From Candidatus Poribacteria bacterium (GTDB lineage Bacteria > Poribacteria > WGA-4E > WGA-3G), in the NCBI GenBank assembly GCA_022825665.1, contig JAJDWI010000123.1, forward strand, positions 1 to 37,120: 37,120 nucleotides of DNA. The letters run 5' to 3'. Of the stretch, positions 23,458 through 32,777 are shown piece by piece; the first letter of the stretch is position 1, and each line of letters starts with the position of its first letter. A program made the translations under genes and the position numbers. The notes beneath the pieces were generated by a model that was not told the origin of the DNA, did not search any database, and saw only the letters and a list, made by a program, of their open reading frames with translations.

Positions 23458-26180
23458 TTAATTTCTTTCCTCGGGTTGATAGCCAAATTTAAAGGTAAAA
23501 GGAGTAAGATAATACAGCATAAACCTGTTATTATCCATTCTTGTTGAAGTGGAACTATACCCAAGACATTCTGCATAGGTTCAATATACATAGAAGATAC
23601 GTGAATACCAATTGCTAATATGAATATAAAAAATAACCTTATATTTATAAACATTCTTTTAAACAGAGATTCCCAAGGGTATCGTACGCATTGGAAGTAA
23701 GAAAATATCTGAGCTAAAACCAGAGTTGTGCAAGCTGCGGTTTGTGCCTCTATCAGATTTGATTGCGTTGATGTAATTGTTACTACTAAAAAATGGATTA
23801 TCGTCATTAGACTGATAACAAAACTGCGACATACAATATCAAAGACAGCAGTTTTTGGAATCAGTAAGGTTACTCTTCTTGGTAGATGTTGCTTTACATT
23901 TACAGATATTCTATCGTATCCTAATCCTATAGCTGGAAGCATCGTGGTTAAAAATTGAACCCAAATAACATGTGTTAGCGTTAAAGGCATCTCAAAGTTG
24001 AATGCTCTATATAAAATTAATCCAAAAATGACCGTCAGGAATTGCGTTAGTGTACATGAAAGACACCATCGTAGTGCTCCTGATAGGTTGTTATAAGCCT
24101 CACGGGCAAAGGGCAGACAATCTTTAACTGCTTTGAACCCTTTGTCAACAATCAGACAATCTGCATGGTCTTGTGCGAAATGTGTAGCGTAACTTGTATC
24201 TGCAAATGCAAGATTAGCAGCAATCATTGCACGTTGATCTTTCGAATACTGTCCTAAGTACCCTACAGAATGATTATGTCGTTTTAAGCTAAGAACAATA
24301 TCCCGACGTTGTTCTTGGGTCGGTTGTGAATAAGCATTCCAATTTGGTACTTCTTTGTCAAACTCTTGCGTTGAGAGATTAATAAGTTCATCCCTTGTTC
24401 CAACCGAATTACGTGTATGTATTAACCCAAGTTCTTTTGCTAAATCAGTTGTTGATTGTTCATTACTATCACTAATAAGAATAACCTTTAATCCGGTGTC
24501 AAGGAAAGATTTAATCACATTTTTTGTCTCATCAGTATCAGTGGCAGAGAAACCAATGAATCCTAAAAAGGTAGACGCTCCTTGAACTTCCGATGGATTA
24601 AGTGGTACATCGGAGTGTATGGTGGCAACCCCGTAAACCATATCTCTGGTATTTTGCATGTATTTGAGTGTTTCACTATATATCTCGTATTGATCATAAT
24701 AGAAATCTTTGAGTTCTCCATTGATAAGGATTGAATTGCATGCTTCAAGCACATTACTTGCATCACCAAAAATTAGGTTGAGATACTCATTTTCACCTGA
24801 TTTAAATACATGGAGTTCATATCCGAAATTTGGGGTCCATGGGTATTCTGCAACAAGACGCATATCTGATTTAAGATCTGCAAACTTATATCCAAGTTTA
24901 TCTAATGTTTCTCTGATAACTTGTTGATGTGCGTGATCAATATCAGTTCTATCGTAATAGCGTTCACCAGAAGTCCCCATACCCGCTGCCAGAACAAGAC
25001 CTGGTGCACCTTGTGGAATTTGGAACCGCGGAGGTATGTTGTTGACTCGATTGCTTTTTTCTTCCGGGGTGTGTGCATCAAGGGAATGTATCCATTTTTC
25101 CCATACTGAACGGTTAACCAATTGTTCATCAACAAAAATATTTGAAATTGTTAGAGATTTAGTGCTTGCAATTCCCTTTTCATCAGAACAGAAAGCAGTT
25201 AATCGGTTTAGTTTCTCAAAGAAATTTCTATTCCGAAGTACTATTCCTTTCTTAAGTAATTTGAAGGAATTCAAATCAAGTATTGCTTGTAGAAGCAAAT
25301 TTAGGTCATAAGGTGTTGCAGCGATTGCAAAAACTAAACCGAATTGAATTAACTCCTTCCAATCAGGTTGTTCATTTAGTTGTGATGTCTGCCACCAATC
25401 AATTGCAACTGCTAATCCTCCCACAACCAAGCCTGCTACTAATAGAATATCTTGAAAAAACTTAATCTGATTTTCAGCAACAGTCATCTCATTCGGCATA
25501 GGACGGGTATGAGCATGGTTCTGATTCATTTCCAACTCATCACCGGTTCTAACAACAATCGCTTGACCCATTCCTGTATCAACATACGTCCCACCAAAGA
25601 CCATGTTGGTTTGTCTTTCCGGAGGTAGACCTACCTCGTCTATTTCCTGTACAGACTTATCAGCTGATCCGCTACTTCCAAATAAACCAGATTCATTTAC
25701 TGTTAAACCATCAGCTTCAACGATACGTGCATCTGCAGGAATGTAATTACCTGGTCTAAGTAGTAAGAGATCACCAGGTACAATATCGGATGAGGGACAT
25801 TTTTCTTGCTTTCCTTGACGTATAACTGAGACGGTCAGGTTGAATTGTCCTTTAAGTTTGTTTTTCTTTTTCTGTAAACTAATCACAACAATTATAGACC
25901 ATGAAAAAGAGAGAATAACAATTGCACTAATAAGGGCAATTGTCGTTACTTTATTCAAGAATCCGAATACAACTATTGCAATAACTAAAAATAGTAATCT
26001 CCAGTTAAATATATGCTCAAGAAAAGATCCAATTTGCAAAGAATCGATTTGAGATTTCGATTCGTTTTTACCAAAACGAATCTGTAACTTCTCAACATCA
26101 GAATGGTTTAATCCTGATTCCAAATCGGTTTTAAATTGGTTTAGCAGAAAAGAGATGCTTTCTGCATAAAAATTAGACAT
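23454..26180 (-). CDS. P-type ATPase-like protein lacking catalytic motifs (predicted pseudoenzyme)
   Basis: An intact 908-residue relative of Ca2+/H+-type P-type ATPases. The A-domain text DIVPGDLLLLRPG, YIPADARIVEADGLTVNES, the M4 region and the six C-terminal helices are recognisable. Yet the key motifs differ: TGES is FGSS (about 167-170), PEGL is PYDL (about 290), DKTGTLT is DEKGIAST with the aspartate kept (about 333), KGA is FGD, DPPR is SATD, TGD is SDS, and GDGVND reads GQYSKD. The ATP-site lysine and Mg2+ ligands are therefore missing. A working pump is very unlikely; a regulator, scaffold or binding protein is possible. I chose ATG 26180, with TAGGA about 7 bases upstream, over GTG 26198. 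The frame has no stop or shift. Confidence 0.85.
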   Translation of the reverse strand: MSNFYAESISFLLNQFKTDLESGLNHSDVEKLQIRFGKNESKSQIDSLQIGSFLEHIFNWRLLFLVIAIVVFGFLNKVTTIALISAIVILSFSWSIIVVISLQKKKNKLKGQFNLTVSVIRQGKQEKCPSSDIVPGDLLLLRPGNYIPADARIVEADGLTVNESGLFGSSGSADKSVQEIDEVGLPPERQTNMVFGGTYVDTGMGQAIVVRTGDELEMNQNHAHTRPMPNEMTVAENQIKFFQDILLVAGLVVGGLAVAIDWWQTSQLNEQPDWKELIQFGLVFAIAATPYDLNLLLQAILDLNSFKLLKKGIVLRNRNFFEKLNRLTAFCSDEKGIASTKSLTISNIFVDEQLVNRSVWEKWIHSLDAHTPEEKSNRVNNIPPRFQIPQGAPGLVLAAGMGTSGERYYDRTDIDHAHQQVIRETLDKLGYKFADLKSDMRLVAEYPWTPNFGYELHVFKSGENEYLNLIFGDASNVLEACNSILINGELKDFYYDQYEIYSETLKYMQNTRDMVYGVATIHSDVPLNPSEVQGASTFLGFIGFSATDTDETKNVIKSFLDTGLKVILISDSNEQSTTDLAKELGLIHTRNSVGTRDELINLSTQEFDKEVPNWNAYSQPTQEQRRDIVLSLKRHNHSVGYLGQYSKDQRAMIAANLAFADTSYATHFAQDHADCLIVDKGFKAVKDCLPFAREAYNNLSGALRWCLSCTLTQFLTVIFGLILYRAFNFEMPLTLTHVIWVQFLTTMLPAIGLGYDRISVNVKQHLPRRVTLLIPKTAVFDIVCRSFVISLMTIIHFLVVTITSTQSNLIEAQTAACTTLVLAQIFSYFQCVRYPWESLFKRMFINIRLFFIFILAIGIHVSSMYIEPMQNVLGIVPLQQEWIITGLCCIILLLLPLNLAINPRKEIN

Positions 26181-26239
26181 ATTCTTTCCTAACGTCACTC
26201 GTTTTTGACAACAGTAAGGTATAATATAAAGAAATGGAT

Positions 26240-27157
26240 TTATGTATTATCAGAGATGAGTTTTGCCCCTTCTACATCAGTTCCTATCACCAGTATATCG
26301 CTCGGTATTCCGTGTTGCTTAAATACATTTTGCATGCTTTTTCCTACTTCTTGCATGTTATCAAGACAATAGGCAGCGATAGTTGGTCCTGCTCCACTCA
26401 ATGCAATACTAAGTGCACCCGCTGATAATGCGGCTTCAACAACATCATCAAATCCAGGAATAAGCGTGCTGCGGTAAGGTTGGTGCAGCTTATCGTTCAT
26501 TGCAGTAGACAACATCTCCAATTTTCCTGTTGCTATACTTGCAACAAGCAATGAACTACGACTTATATTATAGATAGCGTCAGAAAAATCTACTGTTTTT
26601 GGCAATATATTCCGTGCTTTCTGTGTGGATAATGTAAACTCTGGAATTGCAAGGACTACATATAATGCTGGGTCACATTTTAACTGTATAGTGTGTATAT
26701 GTTTATCATCTTGGACAGAAATTACTAAACCACCATACAAAGATGCGGCGACATTATCAGGATGCCCTTCAAGGGTTGACGCAAAATTGAGGAGATCTGA
26801 CCGAGAAAATGGATTCTCACACAATAGATTCGCTGTCAATAATCCCCCAAGAATAGCAGTACCGCTACCACCTAATCCACGAATGGCAGGGATACCATTC
26901 GCAATTGTCAATTTTAGTCCCTTCGGTTGCGATTTTCCGCTCTTTTTATATATGGTTTCTACTGCTTGAAATGCAATATGTTCATTACTACTCGGTATTT
27001 TGTCAACATCAACACCACTCACTATAACTTCTGTCTTGCTTCCAGTAATTTCTAAAGTTACGGTGCTGTAGAGTTGCAATGCCAGTCCAAGTACATCAAA
27101 TCCAGGACCCAGATTTGTAGTGCTGGCAGGAATGCGCGCGGTTGCTTTTAAAGACAT
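26240..27157 (-). CDS. thrB: Homoserine kinase
   Basis: A 305-residue GHMP-family kinase that phosphorylates L-homoserine at its hydroxyl with ATP, the step before threonine synthase. Seen motifs: ARIPASTTNLGPGFDVLGLA (N-terminal substrate site), the ATP-binding loop IRGLGGSGTAILGGL where most relatives have RGLGSSAA, EGHPDNVAASLYGGLVIS, and the C-terminal ALSGAGPTIAAY. Length is typical. It follows the aminotransferase gene by 22 bases on the same strand, so both are likely one transcript and both serve the aspartate-family amino-acid pathway. Serine-to-glycine change in the ATP loop is the only oddity. Confidence 0.95.
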   Translation of the reverse strand: MSLKATARIPASTTNLGPGFDVLGLALQLYSTVTLEITGSKTEVIVSGVDVDKIPSSNEHIAFQAVETIYKKSGKSQPKGLKLTIANGIPAIRGLGGSGTAILGGLLTANLLCENPFSRSDLLNFASTLEGHPDNVAASLYGGLVISVQDDKHIHTIQLKCDPALYVVLAIPEFTLSTQKARNILPKTVDFSDAIYNISRSSLLVASIATGKLEMLSTAMNDKLHQPYRSTLIPGFDDVVEAALSAGALSIALSGAGPTIAAYCLDNMQEVGKSMQNVFKQHGIPSDILVIGTDVEGAKLISDNT

Positions 27158-27179
27158 ACGAATAATTCTCTATTGTGCT

Positions 27180-28352
27180 CTACAACTTTGCTAATGCAGT
27201 GTTGATTCTACTTAATGCATCGTTGATATTATCCAAAGAATTGGCATAAGATAATCTGAGATAACCATCACCATATTTTCCGAAAGCAGTCCCAGGTAAT
27301 AGTGCTACACCTACTTCGTCCATCAAATAGTCAGCAATTGCTTCACACGATAAGGGTAGTTGTGTGACATTCGGAAAAACATAGAACGAACCGAGTGGTT
27401 TGACACACGAGATTCCATCTATAGCATTTAAACCGTCAACAATGGTATCTCTACGTATTCTAAATTCCTCTACCATTTCTGAAACAAAAGTTTGAGGACC
27501 AGTCAATGCTTCAATACCAGCAATTTGTGTGAAAGTTGCTGTACATGAATTTGAGTTGATAGTCAACTGTGTTATCTTGTCAGCGATCTCGCGCGGAGCA
27601 ATTCCATATCCAAGTCTCCAACCGGTCATAGCGTATGTTTTTGAATGACCGTCAATCAGTATAGTGCGTTCTTTCATTCCTGGGAGACTGATGACACTTT
27701 TGTGGGATCCTTCGTAAAGTAGGCGAGAATAAACTTCGTCAGTCAGGATATAGAAATTATGTTTTTCGGCGAGTTCTGCAATGGCTTTGAGATCAGTTTC
27801 GGTAAGTGTTCCACCTGTTGGGTTTTGTGGAGAATTGAGTATCAATAATTTCGTGCGATCAGAAATTGCATTAATTAAATCCTCAATTCTGAAGCGAAAA
27901 TCTACCTCTTCACGAAGAGCAAGAGGCACGGCTTTACCGCCGATAAAATCAATTACCGATTCGTAAACTGGGAAGCCGGGTTCAGGATAGATTACTTCAT
28001 CACCATCATCTATTAAAGCTAATATAGTGAAGAAAATAATTGGTTTGGCACCAGGAGTGACAGTCACTTCGTCGGGATGTATGTCAACACCTCGCGTCTC
28101 AGAGATATGTTGTGCAACAACTTCTCTAAATTCGGGTAACCCTGCTGATGGACAATAACCTGTATGTCCATCCTTCATAGCCTTGTATGCTGCATCACAA
28201 ACATTCATCGGGGTCGAAAAGTCTGGTTGACCTATTTCTAAATGAATAATATCTCTACCTTGAGCTTCTAAGTTTTTTGCTTTGGCTAATACTTCAAATG
28301 CCGATTCTGTTCCCAAGCGACTCATCCGCTTGGCGAATGTAGGGCTTACCAA
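27180..28352 (-). CDS. PLP-dependent aminotransferase, class I/II (aspartate aminotransferase type)
   Basis: A 390-residue fold-type I aminotransferase. It contains IIHLEIGQPDFSTP near the start, SPQNPTGGTLTETDL, ILTDEVYSRLLYEG, the PLP-lysine motif DGHSKTYAMTGWRLGYG and the C-terminal GYLRLSYANSLDNI with the substrate-binding arginine. It converts an amino acid and a 2-oxo acid, most likely aspartate and 2-oxoglutarate, but the exact substrate cannot be read from sequence. The start is decided by AAGGAGG, which lies 6 bases before TTG 28352; a GTG at 28373 would place that site inside the gene. Upstream of thrB in a probable operon. Confidence 0.93.
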   Translation of the reverse strand: MVSPTFAKRMSRLGTESAFEVLAKAKNLEAQGRDIIHLEIGQPDFSTPMNVCDAAYKAMKDGHTGYCPSAGLPEFREVVAQHISETRGVDIHPDEVTVTPGAKPIIFFTILALIDDGDEVIYPEPGFPVYESVIDFIGGKAVPLALREEVDFRFRIEDLINAISDRTKLLILNSPQNPTGGTLTETDLKAIAELAEKHNFYILTDEVYSRLLYEGSHKSVISLPGMKERTILIDGHSKTYAMTGWRLGYGIAPREIADKITQLTINSNSCTATFTQIAGIEALTGPQTFVSEMVEEFRIRRDTIVDGLNAIDGISCVKPLGSFYVFPNVTQLPLSCEAIADYLMDEVGVALLPGTAFGKYGDGYLRLSYANSLDNINDALSRINTALAKL

Positions 28353-28461
28353 AATAATCCTCCTTTTTGTCACACTGCGAGTTTATATCGCATCGCTGCC
28401 CTTGATAATCCTAACCATAATAACTTCAATTGGAAGTTTCATTAATACTCAATGATGAAAC

Positions 28462-29484
28462 CTATTCCGGTTTGATGATGAAACCGTTTGTCCCTACTAA
28501 CCATGCATTTTGTTTATCAAGAACGGAAACCTTTTCCATCTTTACTTCTGATTCTTCGAGTGTCCAAGTCTGTCCTCCATCGGTTGTGCTCAATACGACA
28601 CCAACCCCGATATCACCACCGACTGCCCATCCGATATTCTTATCTGCAAAACGCACGCTACGGATTGTCTCTTCGGTGCCACTTGTTTGTTCTGTCCAAG
28701 TGTTTCCTCCATTATCTGTATGGAGTATTAGACCATTTTCACCAACTGCCCATCCTACTGATGCATCGAGAAAGAAAATGTCTTCAAGAATATCTTCTTT
28801 TCCAGTCTCTTGTGGAGTCCATGTCTGTGCACCATCATCAGTTTTTAAAATAACAGTTTTTTGTGTTTTTTCTGTGGGGAAAACTCGGACTCCTGCGATC
28901 CAACCATTTTTTTCGTCAATGAACTGAACAGCATTGAACATACTTGCATCGTCATCACCAACTTCTCCTACAATGCCACCTTGTAGAACTTTCCATTGTC
29001 GTCCACCATTTTTTGTTGAAATAATAGTATCATTTTGTCCAACTGCGAATCCTACATCTTTGGAAACGAAATAGATACTTGTCAAGGTAGTTCCGACTTT
29101 ACTAATTTGTATATCCCAATCTTTACCATTGGTGGTATTGGCAATTATTCCGTTTTGTCCAACCACCCAACCGTGATTATCATCAAAAAAATAGATTTCG
29201 GTTAGGTCTGATTCCAACTTGATTTCTGATCTTTCCCATGTTTTCCCACCATCCATAGTAAATCCAATGAAGCCGGGATTTTCAAAATCTTCAAATGCTG
29301 CTGAACCAGCAGTCCATCCTGTTCTTTCGCTTGTAAATGCAATTGTCATATAATCTCGAATATCTGGATCACTTTGCTGTAGGATAACCCATCCTGCAAT
29401 TGCAGGTAATGTAAATATCAAACTACACAAAATAGTGAATTTAATGATATATGATTTGCGTAGAAATGACTTTAATTTGATCAT
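28462..29484 (-). CDS. YCF48-type (photosystem stability factor-like) beta-propeller protein
   Basis: A 340-residue secreted or periplasmic protein with a signal anchor (residues about 12-32) followed by about six repeats of the YCF48/BNR-like pattern W.VG..G.I..T.DGG.TW, for example GWVVGQNGIIANTTNGKDW and GWAVGENGLILHTDNGGNTW. In cyanobacteria such a propeller helps assemble photosystem II; in non-phototrophs these proteins are common with unknown role, so the name describes the fold only. AAGGAG lies a few bases before the ATG. It has its own 232-base upstream gap and is probably transcribed alone. Confidence 0.88.
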   Translation of the reverse strand: MIKLKSFLRKSYIIKFTILCSLIFTLPAIAGWVILQQSDPDIRDYMTIAFTSERTGWTAGSAAFEDFENPGFIGFTMDGGKTWERSEIKLESDLTEIYFFDDNHGWVVGQNGIIANTTNGKDWDIQISKVGTTLTSIYFVSKDVGFAVGQNDTIISTKNGGRQWKVLQGGIVGEVGDDDASMFNAVQFIDEKNGWIAGVRVFPTEKTQKTVILKTDDGAQTWTPQETGKEDILEDIFFLDASVGWAVGENGLILHTDNGGNTWTEQTSGTEETIRSVRFADKNIGWAVGGDIGVGVVLSTTDGGQTWTLEESEVKMEKVSVLDKQNAWLVGTNGFIIKPE

Positions 29485-29716
29485 TTTTTCTCCTTTTTTA
29501 TAAAACTTTCTGAGAAGAATCTGATTTATAGTATAACTATAATTCTAACAATTAGTCAAATATTTGTAAATTAAATACATATATAAATATATGATACCGA
29601 TATGAAATTGTAAAATAAAATATAATTCTACATGTAACAATTAAATTACCAACAGGCAAATGTTCTATGATAGATACATCCAAGAATTTAACCTAAATGG
29701 CGTAATATGTTCCCTT
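29485..29716. other. AT-rich intergenic region
   Basis: 232 bases of very AT-rich sequence between the YCF48 gene and the FN3 gene, both on the minus strand. It should hold the terminator of the upstream operon and the YCF48 promoter, but I see no clear hairpin with T-tract and no strong consensus promoter. Confidence 0.5.
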
Positions 29717-31114
29717 CTATTTTGCTACAATGATTGTTCCGGTCTTGTAACTTTCTCCGACCTGTAATTGATATAGATAGATACCGCTTTCAACGATATC
29801 ACCATTATCATTTTTTCCGTCCCATCTCAATTCGCTATCACCAAGTTGAGCAGTGAGTGTTTTTACCAATACGCCATTAAGATTATAGAGAAGCACACTG
29901 AACTCTCCATCACTATCGTCTATGGTCTGTATGGGAAATATGACCATATTAAAATCGGGATCACTCGAAAGTGGTGTAAAGGGATTTGGATACGGTTTAT
30001 TAAATATACGGTATCTTTTCTTTACTGGCGCAGATGTATTATTTGCTTCATCTATTGCGACCACTGCATAAGTATAACTACCAATAGATAAAGGTCTACG
30101 ATCAATATATTCATATTCTGTAGTGCTGTTTGTGGATCTATTCACAGGTATTTCACCATCTATCAGTTGTTCTAAGGTTGTAGTTTCTGCGGATCCGAAC
30201 AAAATATGATACTTTGATGTATCTCTACTTTCACTGGGGTTCCACGATACCTTGATACCTTCATCGATTCGGTCTATTCGGAGTCCTGTTGGAGGTTTAG
30301 GAGCAGCTGTGTCGACTGAAACGACAACGGTTTGAATTGGAGATCGTCCAGATTGTAATAAGATCGTCTTATACGCAGTAATTTCATATTTGTGTTCACC
30401 CGGTGTAACATTTATATCACGATATGTTGTTGAAGCACGGTTTTCCACTGTAATTTGAAAGTCATTATCGCGATAGATCAGGTATCCGTTGACATCAGGA
30501 TCAGTTGAATTTTTCCATCGAAGGGTAACATCATTTTCACCATTCTTGTCAGCTTCAGCAGTGAAGTCTGTTACAGGAGCAGGTGGAACATTTGGAATTA
30601 TTTGCAAATCTAAATCATCATTGTTGAGTTTACTATCTGCTTGTCCAGGACGGATATATTCTCCGACGGGAACATCATCAGGATTTCGCAGCCTAACACT
30701 GAATTCAGCCAAAAATATGGTATTCGGAGTACGTGAATCAAATGTGATATTAAAAATGGAATTTTGAAAATCATCAATGACTTCAGTTAGTTCTACGCGT
30801 AGTACATTGCCTCCAGAAACCACCACTTTTGCTAATAGTTTTTCTCCATCTCTTGTAACACTTTTAAAGTCTGACACCTGTGTAACAAAACCTTTTGGCA
30901 TGGTAATTTCTATTGTCTTAATTTCTTCTCCGGGAACTGCAAGCGATCTGTCTACTGAAAGCGTTACAACTAATGGAACTGTCGAACTTGCAGGTACAAT
31001 GCCGACGGTTTCACCGACTACGTTAATTTCTCCATGTGATGTGACCGCACTATAACTATATGGAGCAATTAGAAGACATACGATAAAATAGAAGATATAG
31101 ATGTGGTGTTTCAT
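29717..31114 (-). CDS. Secreted FN3-domain protein with FlgD/T9SS-like C-terminal domain
   Basis: A 465-residue exported protein. Signal peptide (residues 1-22), an N-terminal strand-rich domain (about 25-170), two fibronectin type III domains (about 180-275, from PAPVTDFTAEAD, and 277-370, from PKPPTGLRIDRIDEG), then a C-terminal domain opening with PYPNPFTP and ending SGIYLYQLQVGES..KTGTIIVAK. The PNPF start and the ENGDI-SGIYLY-like end are typical of FlgD-Ig/type A sorting domains used with the type IX secretion system. GAAGGA is 8 bases upstream of the ATG. It lies 15 bases after the PorV-like gene, an OM protein family linked to the same system. Function unknown beyond this. Confidence 0.8.
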   Translation of the reverse strand: MKHHIYIFYFIVCLLIAPYSYSAVTSHGEINVVGETVGIVPASSTVPLVVTLSVDRSLAVPGEEIKTIEITMPKGFVTQVSDFKSVTRDGEKLLAKVVVSGGNVLRVELTEVIDDFQNSIFNITFDSRTPNTIFLAEFSVRLRNPDDVPVGEYIRPGQADSKLNNDDLDLQIIPNVPPAPVTDFTAEADKNGENDVTLRWKNSTDPDVNGYLIYRDNDFQITVENRASTTYRDINVTPGEHKYEITAYKTILLQSGRSPIQTVVVSVDTAAPKPPTGLRIDRIDEGIKVSWNPSESRDTSKYHILFGSAETTTLEQLIDGEIPVNRSTNSTTEYEYIDRRPLSIGSYTYAVVAIDEANNTSAPVKKRYRIFNKPYPNPFTPLSSDPDFNMVIFPIQTIDDSDGEFSVLLYNLNGVLVKTLTAQLGDSELRWDGKNDNGDIVESGIYLYQLQVGESYKTGTIIVAK

Positions 31115-31129
31115 GTATTTTTTCCTTCT

Positions 31130-32086
31130 TTAGAACAGTAGATTTACAGAGAATCTTTGTGTTGTGTTGTCCTGAAAGTCTCCATTCAATAACTGAATTC
31201 CGTAGTCCAATTGAAGTAATGATCCACCAATTGGAAGCATGGCACTGCCTCCCAGACTAAAAGATGTTGCTGTATTTGTGCTATTATTCCTTGCAAAGCC
31301 TCCACGGATACCAATGGTTTTAATCACCCACATTTCTACACCAACACTTGTATATATTTCACCATCACGAGATGTTACCTCAAAAGTGCCCAAAGTTTCT
31401 TTTAAAAGGTTACTGATTGCAGCTCCCTGTGCACTCATTTCAGCAATTGATTCAAGACTGTATGTAATACCTGCTCGAATGTTCATAGGTATAGGATCTT
31501 CGTGAGTTTCTGATATACTGATATCAGCGGGGACCAGATTCTCTATAGAAACTCCGAGGCTAAGGCTATTGAATGGCTTCGCTAAAAGTCCAAGATCAAG
31601 TGATAACGCAGAACTTGAGGTATTAGCAAAGTACGGGTTCTCTGCAACAAATTCGTTTGTTTCATCATAAGATGTACCGAGATGTTTCAGATTTATTCCT
31701 AATCCCAACTGTTTTATGATGGTCCTACCGTAAGACAATCGTATAGTTTGTTCTCTATATATATCAGAGTCTTCAGTAAGGATTCCGATATTTGCTCCAA
31801 GAGTGCCTATGCCACCGAGAGGAACAACTCCGACAATAGTATTGTAACTTACAAGACCGTTAAATCGCTGTGCATGTGTAGCACTGATGTGTATGTCCTC
31901 AATATAGGCTAATCCTGCAGCATTATAGTTAGCAGCATTGCTATCATCGGCAAGTGCAACAAAGGCACCGCCGAGACCAAGTGGACGTGCCCCAATTCCA
32001 ATTTCATTAAATGCCGCATACCCAGATGAGATGAAAAAAATAGATATGAATAGTAAATTAAAACACATAAATCTTATTTTCGTCAT
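31130..32086 (-). CDS. PorV/PorQ-like outer-membrane barrel protein (UPF0164-type)
   Basis: A 318-residue outer-membrane protein. After a signal peptide ending near SGYAA comes the family's N-terminal motif ARPLGLGGAFVALADDSNAA..NAAGLAY, then about fourteen barrel strands, ending QRFSVNLLF with a terminal aromatic. PorV-type proteins shuttle type IX cargo to the surface and help attach it. GGAG lies 5 bases before the ATG. The start codon overlaps the stop of the methyltransferase gene by four bases (ATGA), which indicates translational coupling. Other T9SS core genes are not in the window. Confidence 0.85.
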   Translation of the reverse strand: MTKIRFMCFNLLFISIFFISSGYAAFNEIGIGARPLGLGGAFVALADDSNAANYNAAGLAYIEDIHISATHAQRFNGLVSYNTIVGVVPLGGIGTLGANIGILTEDSDIYREQTIRLSYGRTIIKQLGLGINLKHLGTSYDETNEFVAENPYFANTSSSALSLDLGLLAKPFNSLSLGVSIENLVPADISISETHEDPIPMNIRAGITYSLESIAEMSAQGAAISNLLKETLGTFEVTSRDGEIYTSVGVEMWVIKTIGIRGGFARNNSTNTATSFSLGGSAMLPIGGSLLQLDYGIQLLNGDFQDNTTQRFSVNLLF

Positions 32087-32733
32087 GATTTCTCCATAGG
32101 TGTACCTGTCATAGGAACAAAACTCACACCTGTAATCCTTTCAGTGTTTATTTTACCTGTATATTTAGTAATTAAGAGTAATTCTTGAAATTCAGAACCT
32201 ACTGGGATAACCATTCGTCCACCATCAGCGAGTTGTTGGGTAAGTCTATAAGGAATCTTCTTTGGTGCTGCTGCAACAAGTACAGCATCATAAGGTGCGT
32301 GCTCAATCCAACCGAAATAACCATTTCCTTGTTTCAAATATATATTATGATAGTCTAATGATTTTAATCTCGCTTCCGCGTTATTTGCAAGTTCAGGTAT
32401 TATTTCAATTGAGTAAATTTCCTTGGCAAGTTCTGCTAACACTGCGGTTTGATAGCCACAGCCTGTTCCGACTTCAAGCACTTTTGAAGTTCGTTTTAAT
32501 TTAAGTAATTCTGTCATCAATGCAACTATATAGGGTTGAGATATTGTTTGTCCTTCATCTATTGGAAGTGGTCTGTCAAGATATGCACATTTACGGAATT
32601 CAGGTTTAACAAATAGATGTCTTTGTATTTTCTTCATTGCTGCCAGAACATCAGGATTACTAATATCACGCTTTTCGATCTGATCCTGTACCATTTTCTT
32701 TCTGGCATGTGCATACTCATCAGCATTATCCAT
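32083..32733 (-). CDS. pcm: Protein-L-isoaspartate O-methyltransferase
   Basis: A 216-residue PCMT that uses S-adenosylmethionine to methylate isoaspartyl residues, starting their repair. Motif I VLEVGTGCGYQTAVLAELA and the preceding DEGQTISQPYIVALM are both diagnostic, as is IEHAPYDAVLVAAAPKKIP. The usual GDG is GNG (NGYFGW), a change that may be tolerated. I prefer ATG 32733, with AGGA at 8 bases, over ATG 32757, whose upstream has no ribosome-binding site. It lies between sppA and the PorV-like gene and overlaps the latter by four bases. Confidence 0.93.
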   Translation of the reverse strand: MDNADEYAHARKKMVQDQIEKRDISNPDVLAAMKKIQRHLFVKPEFRKCAYLDRPLPIDEGQTISQPYIVALMTELLKLKRTSKVLEVGTGCGYQTAVLAELAKEIYSIEIIPELANNAEARLKSLDYHNIYLKQGNGYFGWIEHAPYDAVLVAAAPKKIPYRLTQQLADGGRMVIPVGSEFQELLLITKYTGKINTERITGVSFVPMTGTPMEKS

Positions 32734-32777
32734 TGGCTTTTTCCTAAGAAATCGCATATTAGATATACAAGCAATAA

